Below are positions 22,531 through 36,809 of a stretch of 64,000 nt of DNA, in pieces. The notes under the pieces are model-generated. The model was not told the DNA's origin, did not search any database, and was given only the letters and a program-made list of their open reading frames with translations. The first letter of the stretch is position 1. Every line of letters starts with the position of its first letter. The translations under genes were made by a program, and so were the position numbers. Source of the DNA: Fragum whitleyi. Taxonomy: Eukaryota > Mollusca > Bivalvia > Cardiida > Cardiidae. The stretch lies in NCBI GenBank assembly GCA_948146395.1, contig OX411549.1:22018990-22082989 (forward strand), written 5' to 3'.

Positions 22531-25250
22531 TTGCAGGTTCAGATGGTCCCCCGGTCACTCGCGCGAGCCCAGGTCAGGCAGCACAGCAGAAAGGTATGCG
22601 GTTCGCGTTTGAAAAGACCAAAACAAGCCCAATTACTTCACTTTTGGGCCACTTGGTACGCAGTTTTTCTACCCCTTAGGCTTGACCTATCGACCCGGAA
22701 CTCTGGGCATTGCAGGTTGGGGTGGTCCCCTGGTCTGTCGCGCGAGCCCAGACCAGACCGCACGCCCGGAGCCAATGCTCTATGCCGCCCAAATTGGCAT
22801 ACCTGGCCAAACGGGTCGACCTTGACCTTGACTGATCGACCCGAAACTCGGAGCGTTGCAGGTTCAGGTGGTCCCGTGGTCGCATGCGCGAGCCCAGGTC
22901 AGACCGCACAGCAGAAGGGTATGCGGTTCGCGCTTGAAAAGACCAAAACAGGCCCAAAGGCCTTGACTGTTGGCAACTTGGTAGGCAGTTTTCTACCCCT
23001 TTGCCTTGACCCATCGACCCGAAACTCGGAGCGTTGCAGGTTCGGGTGGTCCCCTGGTCACTCGCGCGAGCCCAGGTCAGATCGCTCAGCCCAAGGGTAC
23101 GCGGTTCACTGCTGAAAAACCCTAACATACCCAAAGGCCTTGACTGTTGGCAACTTGGTAGGCAGTTTTCTACCCCTTTGCCTTGACCCATCGACCCGAA
23201 ACTCGGAGCGTTGCAGGTTCAGATGGTCCCCCGGTCACTCGCGCGAGCCCAGGTCAGGCAGCACAGCAGAAAGGTATGCGGTTCGCGTTTGAAAAGACCA
23301 AAACAAGCCCAATTACTTCACTTTTGGGCCACTTGGTACGCAGTTTTTCTACCCCTTAGGCTTGACCTATCGACCCGGAACTCTGGGCATTGCAGGTTGG
23401 GGTGGTCCCCTGGTCTGTCGCGCGAGCCCAGACCAGACCGCACGCCCGGAGCCAATGCTCTATGCCGCCCAAATTGGCATACCTGGCCAAACGGGTCGAC
23501 CTTGACCTTGACTGATCGACCCGAAACTCGGAGCGTTGCAGGTTCAGGTGGTCCCGTGGTCGCATGCGCGAGCCCAGGTCAGACCGCACAGCAGAAGGGT
23601 ATGCGGTTCGCGCTTGAAAAGACCAAAACAGGCCCAAAGGCCTTGACTGTTGGCAACTTGGTAGGCAGTTTTCTACCCCTTTGCCTTGACCCATCGACCC
23701 GAAACTCGGAGCGTTGCAGGTTCGGGTGGTCCCCTGGTCACTCGCGCGAGCCCAGGTCAGATCGCTCAGCCCAAGGGTACGCGGTTCACTGCTGAAAAAC
23801 CCTAACATACCCAAAGGCCTTGACTGTTGGCAACTTGGTAGGCAGTTTTCTACCCCTTTGCCTTGACCCATCGACTCGAAACTCGGAGCGTTGCAGGTTC
23901 AGATGGTCCCCCGGTCACTCGCGCGAGCCCAGGTCAGGCAGCACAGCAGAAAGGTATGCGGTTCGCGTTTGAAAAGACCAAAACAAGCCCAATTACTTCA
24001 CTTTTGGGCCACTTGGTACGCAGTTTTTCTACCCCTTAGGCTTGACCTATCGACCCGGAACTCTGGGCATTGCAGGTTGGGGTGGTCCCCTGGTCTGTCG
24101 CGCGAGCCCAGACCAGACCGCACGCCCGGAGCCAATGCTCTATGCCGCCCAAATTGGCATACCTGGCCAAACGGGTCGACCTTGACCTTGACTGATCGAC
24201 CCGAAACTCGGAGCGTTGCAGGTTCAGGTGGTCCCGTGGTCGCATGCGCGAGCCCAGGTCAGACCGCACAGCAGAAGGGTATGCGGTTCGCGCTTGAAAA
24301 GACCAAAACAGGCCCAAAGGCCTTGACTGTTGGCAACTTGGTAGGCAGTTTTCTACCCCTTTGCCTTGACCCATCGACCCGAAACTCGGAGCGTTGCAGG
24401 TTCGGGTGGTCCCCTGGTCACTCGCGCGAGCCCAGGTCAGATCGCTCAGCCCAAGGGTACGCGGTTCACTGCTGAAAAACCCTAACATACCCAAAGGCCT
24501 TGACTGTTGGCAACTTGGTAGGCAGTTTTCTACCCCTTTGCCTTGACCCATCGACCCGAAACTCGGAGCGTTGCAGGTTCAGATGGTCCCCCGGTCACTC
24601 GCGCGAGCCCAGGTCAGGCAGCACAGCAGAAAGGTATGCGGTTCGCGTTTGAAAAGACCAAAACAAGCCCAATTACTTCACTTTTGGGCCACTTGGTACG
24701 CAGTTTTTCTACCCCTTAGGCTTGACCTATCGACCCGGAACTCTGGGCATTGCAGGTTGGGGTGGTCCCCTGGTCTGTCGCGCAAGCCCAGACCAGACCG
24801 CACGCCCGGAGCCAATGCTCTATGCCGCCCAAATTGGCATACCTGGCCAAACGGGTCGACCTTGACCTTGACTGATCGACCCGAAACTCGGAGCGTTGCA
24901 GGTTCAGGTGGTCCCGTGGTCGCATGCGCGAGCCCAGGTCAGACCGCACAGCAGAAGGGTATGCGGTTCGCGCTTGAAAAGACCAAAACAGGCCCAAAGG
25001 CCTTGACTGTTGGCAACTTGGTAGGCAGTTTTCTACCCCTTTGCCTTGACCCATCGACCCGAAACTCGGAGCGTTGCAGGTTCGGGTGGTCCCCTGGTCA
25101 CTCGCGCGAGCCCAGGTCAGATCGCTCAGCCCAAGGGTACGCAGTTCACTGCTGAAAAACCCTAACATACCCAAAGGCCTTGACTGTTGGCAACTTGGTA
25201 GGCAGTTTTCTACCCCTTTGCCTTGACCCATCGACCCGAAACTCGGAGCG
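22531..25250 (+). repeat. Units U34-U37, few differences
   Basis: U34 and U36 match the common sequence. U35 has 23876 C to T in a CCG context (GACTCG). U37 has 24784 G to A (GCGAG to GCAAG) and 25143 G to A (GCGG to GCAG), both CpG transitions. Confidence 0.87.
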
Positions 25251-27290
25251 TTGCAGGTTCAGATGGTCCCCCGGTCACTCGCGCGAGCCCAGGTCAGGCA
25301 GCACAGCAGAAAGGTATGCGGTTCGCGTTTGAAAAGACCAAAACAAGCCCAATTACTTCACTTTTGGGCCACTTGGTACGCAGTTTTTCTACCCCTTAGG
25401 CTTGACCTATCGACCCGGAACTCTGGGCATTGCAGGTTGGGGTGGTCCCCTGGTCTGTCGCGCGAGCCCAGACCAGACCGCACGCCCGGAGCCAATGCTC
25501 TATGCCGCCCAAATTGGCATACCTGGCCAAACGGGTCGACCTTGACCTTGACTGATCGACCCGAAACTCGGAGCGTTGCAGGTTCAGGTGGTCCCGTGGT
25601 CGCATGCGCGAGCCCAGGTCAGACCGCACAGCAGAAGGGTATGCGGTTCGCGCTTGAAAAGACCAAAACAGGCCCAAAGGCCTTGACTGTTGGCAACTTG
25701 GTAGGCAGTTTTCTACCCCTTTGCCTTGACCCATCGACCCGAAACTCGGAGCGTTGCAGGTTCGGGTGGTCCCCTGGTCACTCGCGCGAGCCCAGGTCAG
25801 ATCGCTCAGCCCAAGGGTACGCGGTTCACTGCTGAAAAACCCTAACATACCCAAAGGCCTTGACTGTTGGCAACTTGGTAGGCAGTTTTCTACCCCTTTG
25901 CCTTGACCCATCGACCCGAAACTCGGAGCGTTGCAGGTTCAGATGGTCCCCCGGTCACTCGCGCGAGCCCAGGTCAGGCAGCACAGCAGAAAGGTATGCG
26001 GTTCGCGTTTGAAAAGACCAAAACAAGCCCAATTACTTCACTTTTGGGCCACTTGGTACGCAGTTTTTCTACCCCTTAGGCTTGACCTATCGACCCGGAA
26101 CTCTGGGCATTGCAGGTTGGGGTGGTCCCCTGGTCTGTCGCGCGAGCCCAGACCAGACCGCACGCCCGGAGCCAATGCTCTATGCCGCCCAAATTGGCAT
26201 ACCTGGCCAAACGGGTCGACCTTGACCTTGACTGATCGACCCGAAACTCGGAGCGTTGCAGGTTCAGGTGGTCCCGTGGTCGCATGCGCGAGCCCAGGTC
26301 AGACCGCACAGCAGAAGGGTATGCGGTTCGCGCTTGAAAAGACCAAAACAGGCCCAAAGGCCTTGACTGTTGGCAACTTGGTAGGCAGTTTTCTACCCCT
26401 TTGCCTTGACCCATCGACCCGAAACTCGGAGCGTTGCAGGTTCGGGTGGTCCCCTGGTCACTCGCGCGAGCCCAGGTCAGATCGCTCAGCCCAAGGGTAC
26501 GCGGTTCACTGCTGAAAAACCCTAACATACCCAAAGGCCTTGACTGTTGGCAACTTGGTAGGCAGTTTTCTACCCCTTTGCCTTGACCCATCGACCCGAA
26601 ACTCGGAGCGTTGCAGGTTCAGATGGTCCCCCGGTCACTCGCGCGAGCCCAGGTCAGGCAGCACAGCAGAAAGGTATGCGGTTCGCGTTTGAAAAGACCA
26701 AAACAAGCCCAATTACTTCACTTTTGGGCCACTTGGTACGCAGTTTTTCTACCCCTTAGGCTTGACCTATCGACCCGGAACTCTGGGCATTGCAGGTTGG
26801 GGTGGTCCCCTGGTCTGTCGCGCGAGCCCAGACCAGACCGCACGCCCGGAGCCAATGCTCTATGCCGCCCAAATTGGCATACCTGGCCAAACGGGTCGAC
26901 CTTGACCTTGACTGATCGACCCGAAACTCGGAGCGTTGCAGGTTCAGGTGGTCCCGTGGTCGCATGCGCGAGCCCAGGTCAGACCGCACAGCAGAAGGGT
27001 ATGCGGTTCGCGCTTGAAAAGACCAAAACAGGCCCAAAGGCCTTGACTGTTGGCAACTTGGTAGGCAGTTTTCTACCCCTTTGCCTTGACCCATCGACCC
27101 GAAACTCGGAGCGTTGCAGGTTCGGGTGGTCCCCTGGTCACTCGCGCGAGCCCAGGTCAGATCGCTCAGCCCAAGGGTACGCGGTTCACTGCTGAAAAAC
27201 CCTAACATACCCAAAGGCCTTGACTGTTGGCAACTTGGTAGGCAGTTTTCTACCCCTTTGCCTTGACCCATCGACCCGAAACTCGGAGCG
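25251..27290 (+). repeat. Units U38-U40, no visible differences
   Basis: These are three units identical to the common sequence, part of a clean run from 25144 to 27908. Nothing other than the standard four-monomer unit is present. Confidence 0.9.
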
Positions 27291-30200
27291 TTGCAGGTTC
27301 AGATGGTCCCCCGGTCACTCGCGCGAGCCCAGGTCAGGCAGCACAGCAGAAAGGTATGCGGTTCGCGTTTGAAAAGACCAAAACAAGCCCAATTACTTCA
27401 CTTTTGGGCCACTTGGTACGCAGTTTTTCTACCCCTTAGGCTTGACCTATCGACCCGGAACTCTGGGCATTGCAGGTTGGGGTGGTCCCCTGGTCTGTCG
27501 CGCGAGCCCAGACCAGACCGCACGCCCGGAGCCAATGCTCTATGCCGCCCAAATTGGCATACCTGGCCAAACGGGTCGACCTTGACCTTGACTGATCGAC
27601 CCGAAACTCGGAGCGTTGCAGGTTCAGGTGGTCCCGTGGTCGCATGCGCGAGCCCAGGTCAGACCGCACAGCAGAAGGGTATGCGGTTCGCGCTTGAAAA
27701 GACCAAAACAGGCCCAAAGGCCTTGACTGTTGGCAACTTGGTAGGCAGTTTTCTACCCCTTTGCCTTGACCCATCGACCCGAAACTCGGAGCGTTGCAGG
27801 TTCGGGTGGTCCCCTGGTCACTCGCGCGAGCCCAGGTCAGATCGCTCAGCCCAAGGGTACGCGGTTCACTGCTGAAAAACCCTAACATACCCAAAGGCCT
27901 TGACTGTTTGCAACTTGGTAGGCAGTTTTCTACCCCTTTGCCTTGACCCATCGACCCGAAACTCGGAGCGTTGCAGGTTCAGATGGTCCCCCTGTCACTC
28001 GCGCGAGCCCAGGTCAGGCAGCACAGCAGAAAGGTATGCGGTTCGCGTTTGAAAAGACCAAAACAAGCCCAATTACTTCACTTTTGGGCCACTTGGTACG
28101 CAGTTTTTCTACCCCTTAGGCTTGACCTATCGACCCGGAACTCTGGGCATTGCAGGTTGGGGTGGTCCCCTGGTCTGTCGCGCGAGCCCAGACCAGACCG
28201 CACGCCCGGAGCCAATGCTCTATGTCGCCCAAATTGGCATACCTGGCCAAACGGGTCGACCTTGACCTTGACTGATCGACCCGAAACTCGGAGCGTTGCA
28301 GGTTCAGGTGGTCCCGTGGTCGCATGCGCGAGCCCAGGTCAGACCGCACAGCAGAAGGGTATGCGGTTCGCGCTTGAAAAGACCAAAACAGGCCCAAAGG
28401 CCTTGACTGTTGGCAACTTGGTAGGCAGTTTTCTACCCCTTTGCCTTGACCCATCGACCCGAAACTCGGAGCGTTGCAGGTTCAGGTGGTCCCCTGGTCA
28501 CTCGCGCGAGCCCAGGTCAAATCGCTCAGCCCAAGGGTACGCGGTTCACTGCTGAAAAACCCTAACATACCCAAAGGCCTTGACTGTTGGCAACTTGGTA
28601 GGCAGTTTTCTACCCCTTTGCCTTGACCCATCGACCCGAAACTCGGAGCGTTGCAGGTTCAGATGGTCCCCCGGTCACTCGCGCGAGCCCAGGTCAGGCA
28701 GCACAGCAGAAAGGTATGCGGTTCGCGTTTGAAAAGACCAAAACAAGCCCAATTACTTCACTTTTGGGCCACTTGGTACGCAGTTTTTCTACCCCTTAGG
28801 CTTGACCTATCGACCCGGAACTCTGGGCATTGCAGGTTGGGGTGGTCCCCTGGTCTGTCGCGCGAGCCCAGACCAGACCGCACGCCCGGAGCCAATGCTC
28901 TATGCCGCCCAAATTGGCATACCTGGCCAAACGGGTCGACCTTGACCTTGACTGATCGACCCGAAACTCGGAGCGTTGCAGGTTCAGGTGGTCCCGTGGT
29001 CGCATGCGCGAGCCCAGGTCAGACCGCACAGCAGAAGGGTATGCGGTTCGCGCTTGAAAAGACCAAAACAGGCCCAAAGGCCTTGACTGTTGGCAACTTG
29101 GTAGGCAGTTTTCTACCCCTTTGCCTTGACCCATCGACCCGAAACTCGGAGCGTTGCAGGTTCGGGTGGTCCCCTGGTCACTCGCGTGAGCCCAGGTCAG
29201 ATCGCTCAGCCCAAGGGTACGCGGTTCACTGCTGAAAAACCCTAACATACCCAAAGGCCTTGACTGTTGGCAACTTGGTAGGCAGTTTTCTACCCCTTTG
29301 CCTTGACCCATCGACCCGAAACTCGGAGCGTTGCAGGTTCAGATGGTCCCCCGGTCACTCGCGCGAGCCCAGGTCAGGCAGCACAGCAGAAAGGTATGCG
29401 GTTCGCGTTTGAAAAGACCAAAACAAGCCCAATTACTTCACTTTTGGGCCACTTGGTACGCAGTTTTTCTACCCCTTAGGCTTGACCTATCGACCCGGAA
29501 CTCTGGGCATTGCAGGTTGGGGTGGTCCCCTGGTCTGTCGCGCGAGCCCAGACCAGACCGCACGCCCGGAGCCAATGCTCTATGCCGCCCAAATTGGCAT
29601 ACCTGGCCAAACGGGTCGACCTTGACCTTGACTGATCGACCCGAAACTCGGAGCGTTGCAGGTTCAGGTGGTCCCGTGGTCGCATGCGCGAGCCCAGGTC
29701 AGACCGCACAGCAGAAGGGTATGCGGTTCGCGCTTGAAAAGACCAAAACAGGCCCAAAGGCCTTGACTGTTGGCAACTTGGTAGGCAGTTTTCTACCCCT
29801 TTGCCTTGACCCATTGACCCGAAACTCGGAGCGTTGCAGGTTCGGGTGGTCCCCTGGTCACTCGCGCGAGCCCAGGTCAGATCGCTCAGCCCAAGGGTAC
29901 GCGGTTCACTGCTGAAAAACCCTAACATACCCAAAGGCCTTGACTGTTGGCAACTTGGTAGGCAGTTTTCTACCCCTTTGCCTTGACCCATCGACCCGAA
30001 ACTCGGAGCCTTGCAGGTTCAGATGGTCCCCCGGTCACTCGCGCGAGCCCAGGTCAGGCAGCACAGCAGAAAGGTATGCGGTTCGCGTTTGAAAAGACCA
30101 AAACAAGCCCAATTACTTCACTTTTGGGCCACTTGGTACGCAGTTTTTCTACCCCTTAGGCTTGACCTATCGACCCGGAACTCTGGGCATTGCAGGTTGG

Positions 30201-31370
30201 GGTGGTCCCCTGGTCTGTCGCGCGAGCCCAGACCAGACCGCACGCCCGGAGCCAATGCTCTATGCCGCCCAAATTGGTATACCTGGCCAAACGGGTCGAC
30301 CTTGACCTTGACTGATCGACCCGAAACTCGGAGCGTTGCAGGTTCAGGTGGTCCCGTGGTCGCATGCGCGAGCCCAGGTCAGACCGCACAGCAGAAGGGT
30401 ATGCGGTTCGCGCTTGAAAAGACCAAAACAGGCCCAAAGGCCTTGACTGTTGGCAACTTGGTAGGCAGTTTTCTACCCCTTTGCCTTGACCCATCGACCC
30501 GAAACTCGGAGCGTTGCAGGTTCGGGTGGTCCCCTGGTCACTCGCGCGAGCCCAGGTCAGATCGCTCAGCCCAAGGGTACGCGGTTCACTGCTGAAAAAC
30601 CCTAACATACCCAAAGGCCTTGACTGTTGGCAACTTGGTAGGCAGTTTTCTACCCCTTTGCCTTGACCCATCGACCCGAAACTCGGAGCGTTGCAGGTTC
30701 AGATGGTCCCCCGGTCACTCGCGCGAGCCCAGGTCAGGCAGCACAGCAGAAAGGTATGCGGTTCGCGTTTGAAAAGACCAAAACAAGCCCAATTACTTCA
30801 CTTTTGGGCCACTTGGTACGCAGTTTTTCTACCCCTTAGGCTTGACCTATCGACCCGGAACTCTGGGCATTGCAGGTTGGGGTGGTCCCCTGGTCTGTCG
30901 CGCGAGCCCAGACCAGACCGCACGCCCGGAGCCAATGCTCTATGCCGCCCAAATTGGCATACCTGGCCAAACGGGTCGACCTTGACCTTGACTGATCAAC
31001 CCGAAACTCGGAGCGTTGCAGGTTCAGGTGGTCCCGTGGTCGCATGCGCGAGCCCAGGTCAGACCGCACAGCAGAAGGGTATGCGGTTCGCGCTTGAAAA
31101 GACCAAAACAGGCCCAAAGGCCTTGACTGTTGGCAACTTGGTAGGCAGTTTTCTACCCCTTTGCCTTGACCCATCGACCCGAAACTCGGAGCGTTGCAGG
31201 TTCGGGTGGTCCCCTGGTCACTCGCGCGAGCCCAGGTCAGATCGCTCAGCCCAAGGGTACGCGGTTCACTGCTGAAAAACCCTAACATACCCAAAGGCCT
31301 TGACTGTTGGCAACTTGGTAGGCAGTTTTCTACCCCTTTGCCTTGACCCATCGACCCGAAACTCGGAGCG
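27291..31370 (+). repeat. Units U41-U46, start of a more variable zone
   Basis: U41 has 27909 G to T. U42 has four changes: 27993 G to T, 28225 C to T, 28484 G to A (M4 start becomes M3-like) and 28520 G to A. U43 has 29187 C to T. U44 has 29815 C to T and 30010 G to C, the latter in its last base. U45 has 30278 C to T. U46 has 30998 G to A. Every unit in this block carries at least one difference, unlike the blocks on either side. Confidence 0.86.
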
Positions 31371-32049
31371 TTGCAGGTTCAGATGGTCCCCCGGTCACTC
31401 GCGCGAGCCCAGGTCAGGCAGCACAGCAGAAAGGTATGCGGTTCGCGTTTGAAAAGACCAAAACAAGCCCAATTACTTCACTTTTGGGCCACTTGGTACG
31501 CAGTTTTTCTACCCCTTAGGCTTGACCTATCGACCCGGAACTCTGGGCATTGCAGGTTGGGGTGGTCCCCTGGTCTGTCGCGCGAGCCCAGACCAGACCG
31601 CACGCCCGGAGCCAATGCTCTATGCCGCCCAAATTGGCATACCTGGCCAACAGGTCGACCTTGACCTTGACTGATCGACCCGAAACTCGGAGCGTTGCAG
31701 GTTCAGGTGGTCCCGTGGTCGCATGCGCGAGCCCAGGTCAGACCGCACAGCAGAAGGGTATGCGGTTCGCGCTTGAAAAGACCAAAACAGGCCCAAAGGC
31801 CTTGACTGTTGGCAACTTGGTAGGCAGTTTTCTACCCCTTTGCCTTGACCCATCGACCCGAAACTCGGAGCGTTGCAGGTTCGGGTGGTCCCCTGGTCAC
31901 TCGCGCGAGCCCAGGTCAGATCGCTCAGCCCAAGGGTACGCGGTTCACTGCTGAAAAACCCTAACATACCCAAAGGCCTTGACTGTTGGCAACTTGGTAG
32001 GCAGTTTTCTACCCCTTTGCCTTGACCCATCGACCCGAAACTCGGAGCG
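31371..32049 (+). repeat. Unit U47, 679 bp (1-bp loss in M2)
   Basis: At 31648-31655 CCAAACGGGTCG reads CCAACAGGTCG, one base shorter with one effective substitution. From here all unit starts shift by one base. The same M2 position is hit by a 1-bp loss in U82 and by a substitution in U21 (13974). Confidence 0.88.
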
Positions 32050-34769
32050 TTGCAGGTTCAGATGGTCCCCCGGTCACTCGCGCGAGCCCAGGTCAGGCAG
32101 CACAGCAGAAAGGTATGCGGTTCGCGTTTGAAAAGACCAAAACAAGCCCAATTACTTCACTTTTGGGCCACTTGGTACGCAGTTTTTCTACCCCTTAGGC
32201 TTGACCTATCGACCCGGAACTCTGGGCATTGCAGGTTGGGGTGGTTCCCTGGTCTGTCGCGCGAGCCCAGACCAGACCGCACGCCCGGAGCCAATGCTCT
32301 ATGCCGCCCAAATTGGCATACCTGGCCAAACGGGTCGACCTTGACCTTGACTGATCGACCCGAAACTCGGAGCGTTGCAGGTTCAGGTGGTCCCGTGGTC
32401 GCATGCGCGAGCCCAGGTCAGACCGCACAGCAGAAGGGTATGCGGTTCGCGCTTGAAAAGACCAAAACAGGCCCAAAGGCCTTGACTGTTGGCAACTTGG
32501 TAGGCAGTTTTCTACCCCTTTGCCTTGACCCATCGACCCGAAACTCGGAGCGTTGCAGGTTCGGGTGGTCCCCTGGTCACTCGCGCGAGCCCAGGTCAGA
32601 TCGCTCAGCCCAAGGGTACGCGGTTCACTGCTGAAAAACCCTAACATACCCAAAGGCCTTGACTGTTGGCAACTTGGTAGGCAGTTTTCTACCCCTTTGC
32701 CTTGACCCATCGACCCGAAACTCGGAGCGTTGCAGGTTCAGATGGTCCCCCGGTCACTCTCGCGAGCCCAGGTCAGGCAGCACAGCAGAAAGGTATGCGG
32801 TTCGCGTTTGAAAAGACCAAAACAAGCCCAATTACTTCACTTTTGGGCCACTTGGTACGCAGTTTTTCTACCCCTTAGGCTTGACCTATCGACCCGGAAC
32901 TCTGGGCATTGCAGGTTGGGGTGGTCCCCTGGTCTGTCGCGCGAGCCCAGACCAGACCGCACGCCCGGAGCCAATGCTCTATGCCGCCCAAATTGGCATA
33001 CCTGGCCAAACGGGTCGACCTTGACCTTGACTGATCGACCCGAAACTCGGAGCGTTGCAGGTTCAGGTGGTCCCGTGGTCGCATGCGCGAGCCCAGGTCA
33101 GACCGCACAGCAGAAGGGTATGCGGTTCGCGCTTGAAAAGACCAAAACAGGCCCAAAGGCCTTGACTGTTGGCAACTTGGTAGGCAGTTTTCTACCCCTT
33201 TGCCTTGACCCATCGACCCGAAACTCGGAGCGTTGCAGGTTCGGGTGGTCCCCTGGTCACTCGCGCGAGCCCAGGTCAGATCGCTCAGCCCAAGGGTACG
33301 CGGTTCACTGCTGAAAAACCCTAACATACCCAAAGGCCTTGACTGTTGGCAACTTGGTAGGCAGTTTTCTACCCCTTTGCCTTGACCCATCGACCCGAAA
33401 CTCGGAGCGTTGCAGGTTCAGATGGTCCCCCGGTCACTCGCGCGAGCCCAGGTCAGGCAGCACAGCAGAAAGGTATGCGGTTCGCGTTTGAAAAGACCAA
33501 AACAAGCCCAATTACTTCACTTTTGGGCCACTTGGTACGCAGTTTTTCTACCCCTTAGGCTTGACCTATCGACCCGGAACTCTGGGCATTGCAGGTTGGG
33601 GTGGTCCCCTGGTCTGTCGCGCGAGCCCAGACCAGACCGCACGCCCGGAGCCAATGCTCTATGCCGCCCAAATTGGCATACCTGGCCAAACGGGTCGACC
33701 TTGACCTTGACTGATCGACCCGAAACTCGGAGCGTTGCAGGTTCAGGTGGTCCCGTGGTCGCATGCGCGAGCCCAGGTCAGACCGCACAGCAGAAGGGTA
33801 TGCGGTTCGCGCTTGAAAAGACCAAAACAGGCCCAAAGGCCTTGACTGTTGGCAACTTGGTAGGCAGTTTTCTACCCCTTTGCCTTGACCCATCGACCCG
33901 AAACTCGGAGCGTTGCAGGTTCGGGTGGTCCCCTGGTCACTCGCGCGAGCCCAGGTCAGATCGCTCAGCCCAAGGGTACGCGGTTCACTGCTGAAAAACC
34001 CTAACATACCCAAAGGCCTTGACTGTTGGCAACTTGGTAGGCAGTTTTCTACCCCTTTGCCTTGACCCATCGACCCGAAACTCGGAGCGTTGCAGGTTCA
34101 GATGGTCCCCCGGTCACTCGCGCGAGCCCAGGTCAGGCAGCACAGCAGAAAGGTATGCGGTTCGCGTTTGAAAAGACCAAAACAAGCCCAATTACTTCAC
34201 TTTTGGGCCACTTGGTACGCAGTTTTTCTACCCCTTAGGCTTGACCTATCGACCCGGAACTCTGGGCATTGCAGGTTGGGGTGGTCCCCTGGTCTGTCGC
34301 GCGAGCCCAGACCAGACCGCACGCCCGGAGCCAATGCTCTATGCCGCCCAAATTGGCATACCTGGCCAAACGGGTCGACCTTGACCTTGACTGATCGACC
34401 CGAAACTCGGAGCGTTGCAGGTTCAGGTGGTCCCGTGGTCGCATGCGCGAGCCCAGGTCAGACCGCACAGCAGAAGGGTATGCGGTTCGCGCTTGAAAAG
34501 ACCAAAACAGGCCCAAAGGCCTTGACTGTTGGCAACTTGGTAGGCAGTTTTCTACCCCTTTGCCTTGACCCATCGACCCGAAACTCGGAGCGTTGCAGGT
34601 TCGGGTGGTCCCCTGGTCACTCGCGCGAGCCCAGGTCAGATCGCTCAGCCCAAGGGTACGCGGTTCACTGCTGAAAAACCCTAACATACCCAAAGGCCTT
34701 GACTGTTGGCAACTTGGTAGGCAGTTTTCTACCCCTTTGCCTTGACCCATCGACCCGAAACTCGGAGCG
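32050..34769 (+). repeat. Units U48-U51
   Basis: U48 has 32246 C to T (GGTTCCCTGG) in M2. U49 has 32760 G to T, which turns the M1 palindrome into CTCTCGCGAG. U50 and U51 match the common sequence. Confidence 0.87.
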
Positions 34770-36129
34770 TTGCAGGTTCAGATGGTCCCCCGGTCACTCG
34801 CGCGAGCCCAGGTCAGGCAGCACAGCAGAAAGGTATGCGGTTCGCGTTTGAAAAGACCAAAACAAGCCCAATTACTTCACTTTTGGGCCACTTGGTACGC
34901 AGTTTTTTTACCCCTTAGGCTTGACCTATCGACCCGGAACTCTGGGCATTGCAGGTTGGGGTGGTCCCCTGGTCTGTCGCGCGAGCCCAGACCAGACCGC
35001 ACGCCCGGAGCCAATGCTCTTTGCCGCCCAAATTGGCATACCTGGCCAAACGGGTCGACCTTGACCTTGACTGATCGACCCGAAACTCGGAGCGTTGCAG
35101 GTTCAGGTGGTCCCGTGGTCGCATGCGCGAGCCCAGGTCAGACCGCACAGCAGAAGGGTATGCGGTTCGCGCTTGAAAAGACCAAAACAGGCCCAAAGGC
35201 CTTGACTGTTGGCAACTTGGTAGGCAGTTTTCTACCCCTTTGCCTTGACCCATCGACCCGAAACTCGGAGCGTTGCAGGTTCGGGTGGTCCCCTGGTCAC
35301 TCGCGCGAGCCCAGGTCAGATCGCTCAGCCCAAGGGTACGCGGTTCACTGCTGAAAAACCCTAACATACCCAAAGGCCTTGACTGTTGGCAACTTGGTAG
35401 GCAGTTTTCTACCCCTTTGCCTTGACCCATCGACCCGAAACTCGGAGCGTTGCAGGTTCAGATGGTCCCCCGGTCACTCGCGCGAGCCCAGGTCAGGCAG
35501 CACAGCAGAAAGGTATGCGGTTCGCGTTTGAAAAGACCAAAACAAGCCCAATTACTTCACTTTTGGGCCACTTGGTACGCAGTTTTTCTACCCCTTAGGC
35601 TTGACCTATCGACCCGGAACTCTGGGCATTGCAGGTTGGGGTGGTCCCCTGGTCTGTCGCGCGAGCCCAGACCAGACCGCACGCCCGGAGCCAATGCTCT
35701 ATGCCGCCCAAATTGGCATACCTGGCCAAACGGGTCGACCTTGACCTTGACTGATCGACCCGAAACTTGGAGCGTTGCAGGTTCAGGTGGTCCCGTGGTC
35801 GCATGCGCGAGCCCAGGTCAGACCGCACAGCAGAAGGGTATGCGGTTCGCGCTTGAAAAGACCAAAACAGGCCCAAAGGCCTTGACTGTTGGCAACTTGG
35901 TAGGCAGTTTTCTACCCCTTTGCCTTGACCCATCGACCCGAAAATCGGAGCGTTGCAGGTTCGGGTGGTCCCCTGGTCACTCGCGCGAGCCCAGGTCAGA
36001 TCGCTCAGCCCAAGGGTACGCGGTTCACTGCTGAAAAACCCTAACATACCCAAAGGCCTTGACTGTTGGCAACTTGGTAGGCAGTTTTCTACCCCTTTGC
36101 CTTGACCCATCGACCCGAAACTCGGAGCG
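34770..36129 (+). repeat. Units U52-U53, two substitutions each
   Basis: U52 has 34908 C to T, lengthening a T-run (GTTTTTTTACC), and 35021 A to T, which breaks the left arm of the M2 inverted repeat. U53 has 35768 C to T (CpG) and 35944 C to A (GAAAATCGG). Confidence 0.86.
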
Positions 36130-36809
36130 TTGCAGGTTCAGATGGTCCCCCGGTCACTCGCGCGAGCCCAGGTCAGGCAGCACAGCAGAAAGGTATGCGG
36201 TTCGCGTTTGAAAAGACCAAAACAAGCCCAATTACTTCACTTTTGGGCCACTTGGTACGCAGTTTTTCTACCCCTTAGGCTTGACCTATCGACCCGGAAC
36301 TCTGGGCATTGCAGGTTGGGGTGGTCCCCTGGTCTGTCGCGCGAGCCCAGACCAGACCGCACGCCCGGAGCCAATGCTCTATGCCGCCCAAATTGGCATA
36401 CCTGGCCAAACGGGTCGACCTTGACCTTGACTGATCGACCCGAAACTCGGAGCGTTGCAGGTTCAGGTGGTCCCGTGATCGCATGCGCGAGCCCAGGTCA
36501 GACCGCACAGCAGAAGGGTATGCGGTTCGCGCTTGAAAAGACCAAAACAGGCCCAAAGGCCTTGACTGTTGGCAACTTGGTAGGCAGTTTTCTACCCCTT
36601 TGCCTTGACCCATCAACCCGAAACTCGGAGCGTTGCAGGTTCGGGTGGTCCCCTGGTCACTCGTGCGAGCCCAGGTCAGATCGCTCAGCCCAAGGGTACG
36701 CGGTTCACTGCTGAAAAACCCTATTATACCCAAAGGCCTTGACTGTTGGCAACTTGGTAGGCAGTTTTCTACCCCTTTGCCTTGACCCATCGACCCGAAA
36801 CTCGGAGCG
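36130..36809 (+). repeat. Unit U54, most diverged single unit
   Basis: There are five changes: 36478 G to A (shared with U79 at 53478), 36615 G to A (CpG), 36664 C to T (CpG, breaks the M4 palindrome) and the adjacent pair 36724 A to T and 36725 C to T, giving CCCTATTATACC where others have CCCTAACATACC. The adjacent pair shortens the telo-box-like motif. Confidence 0.86.
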
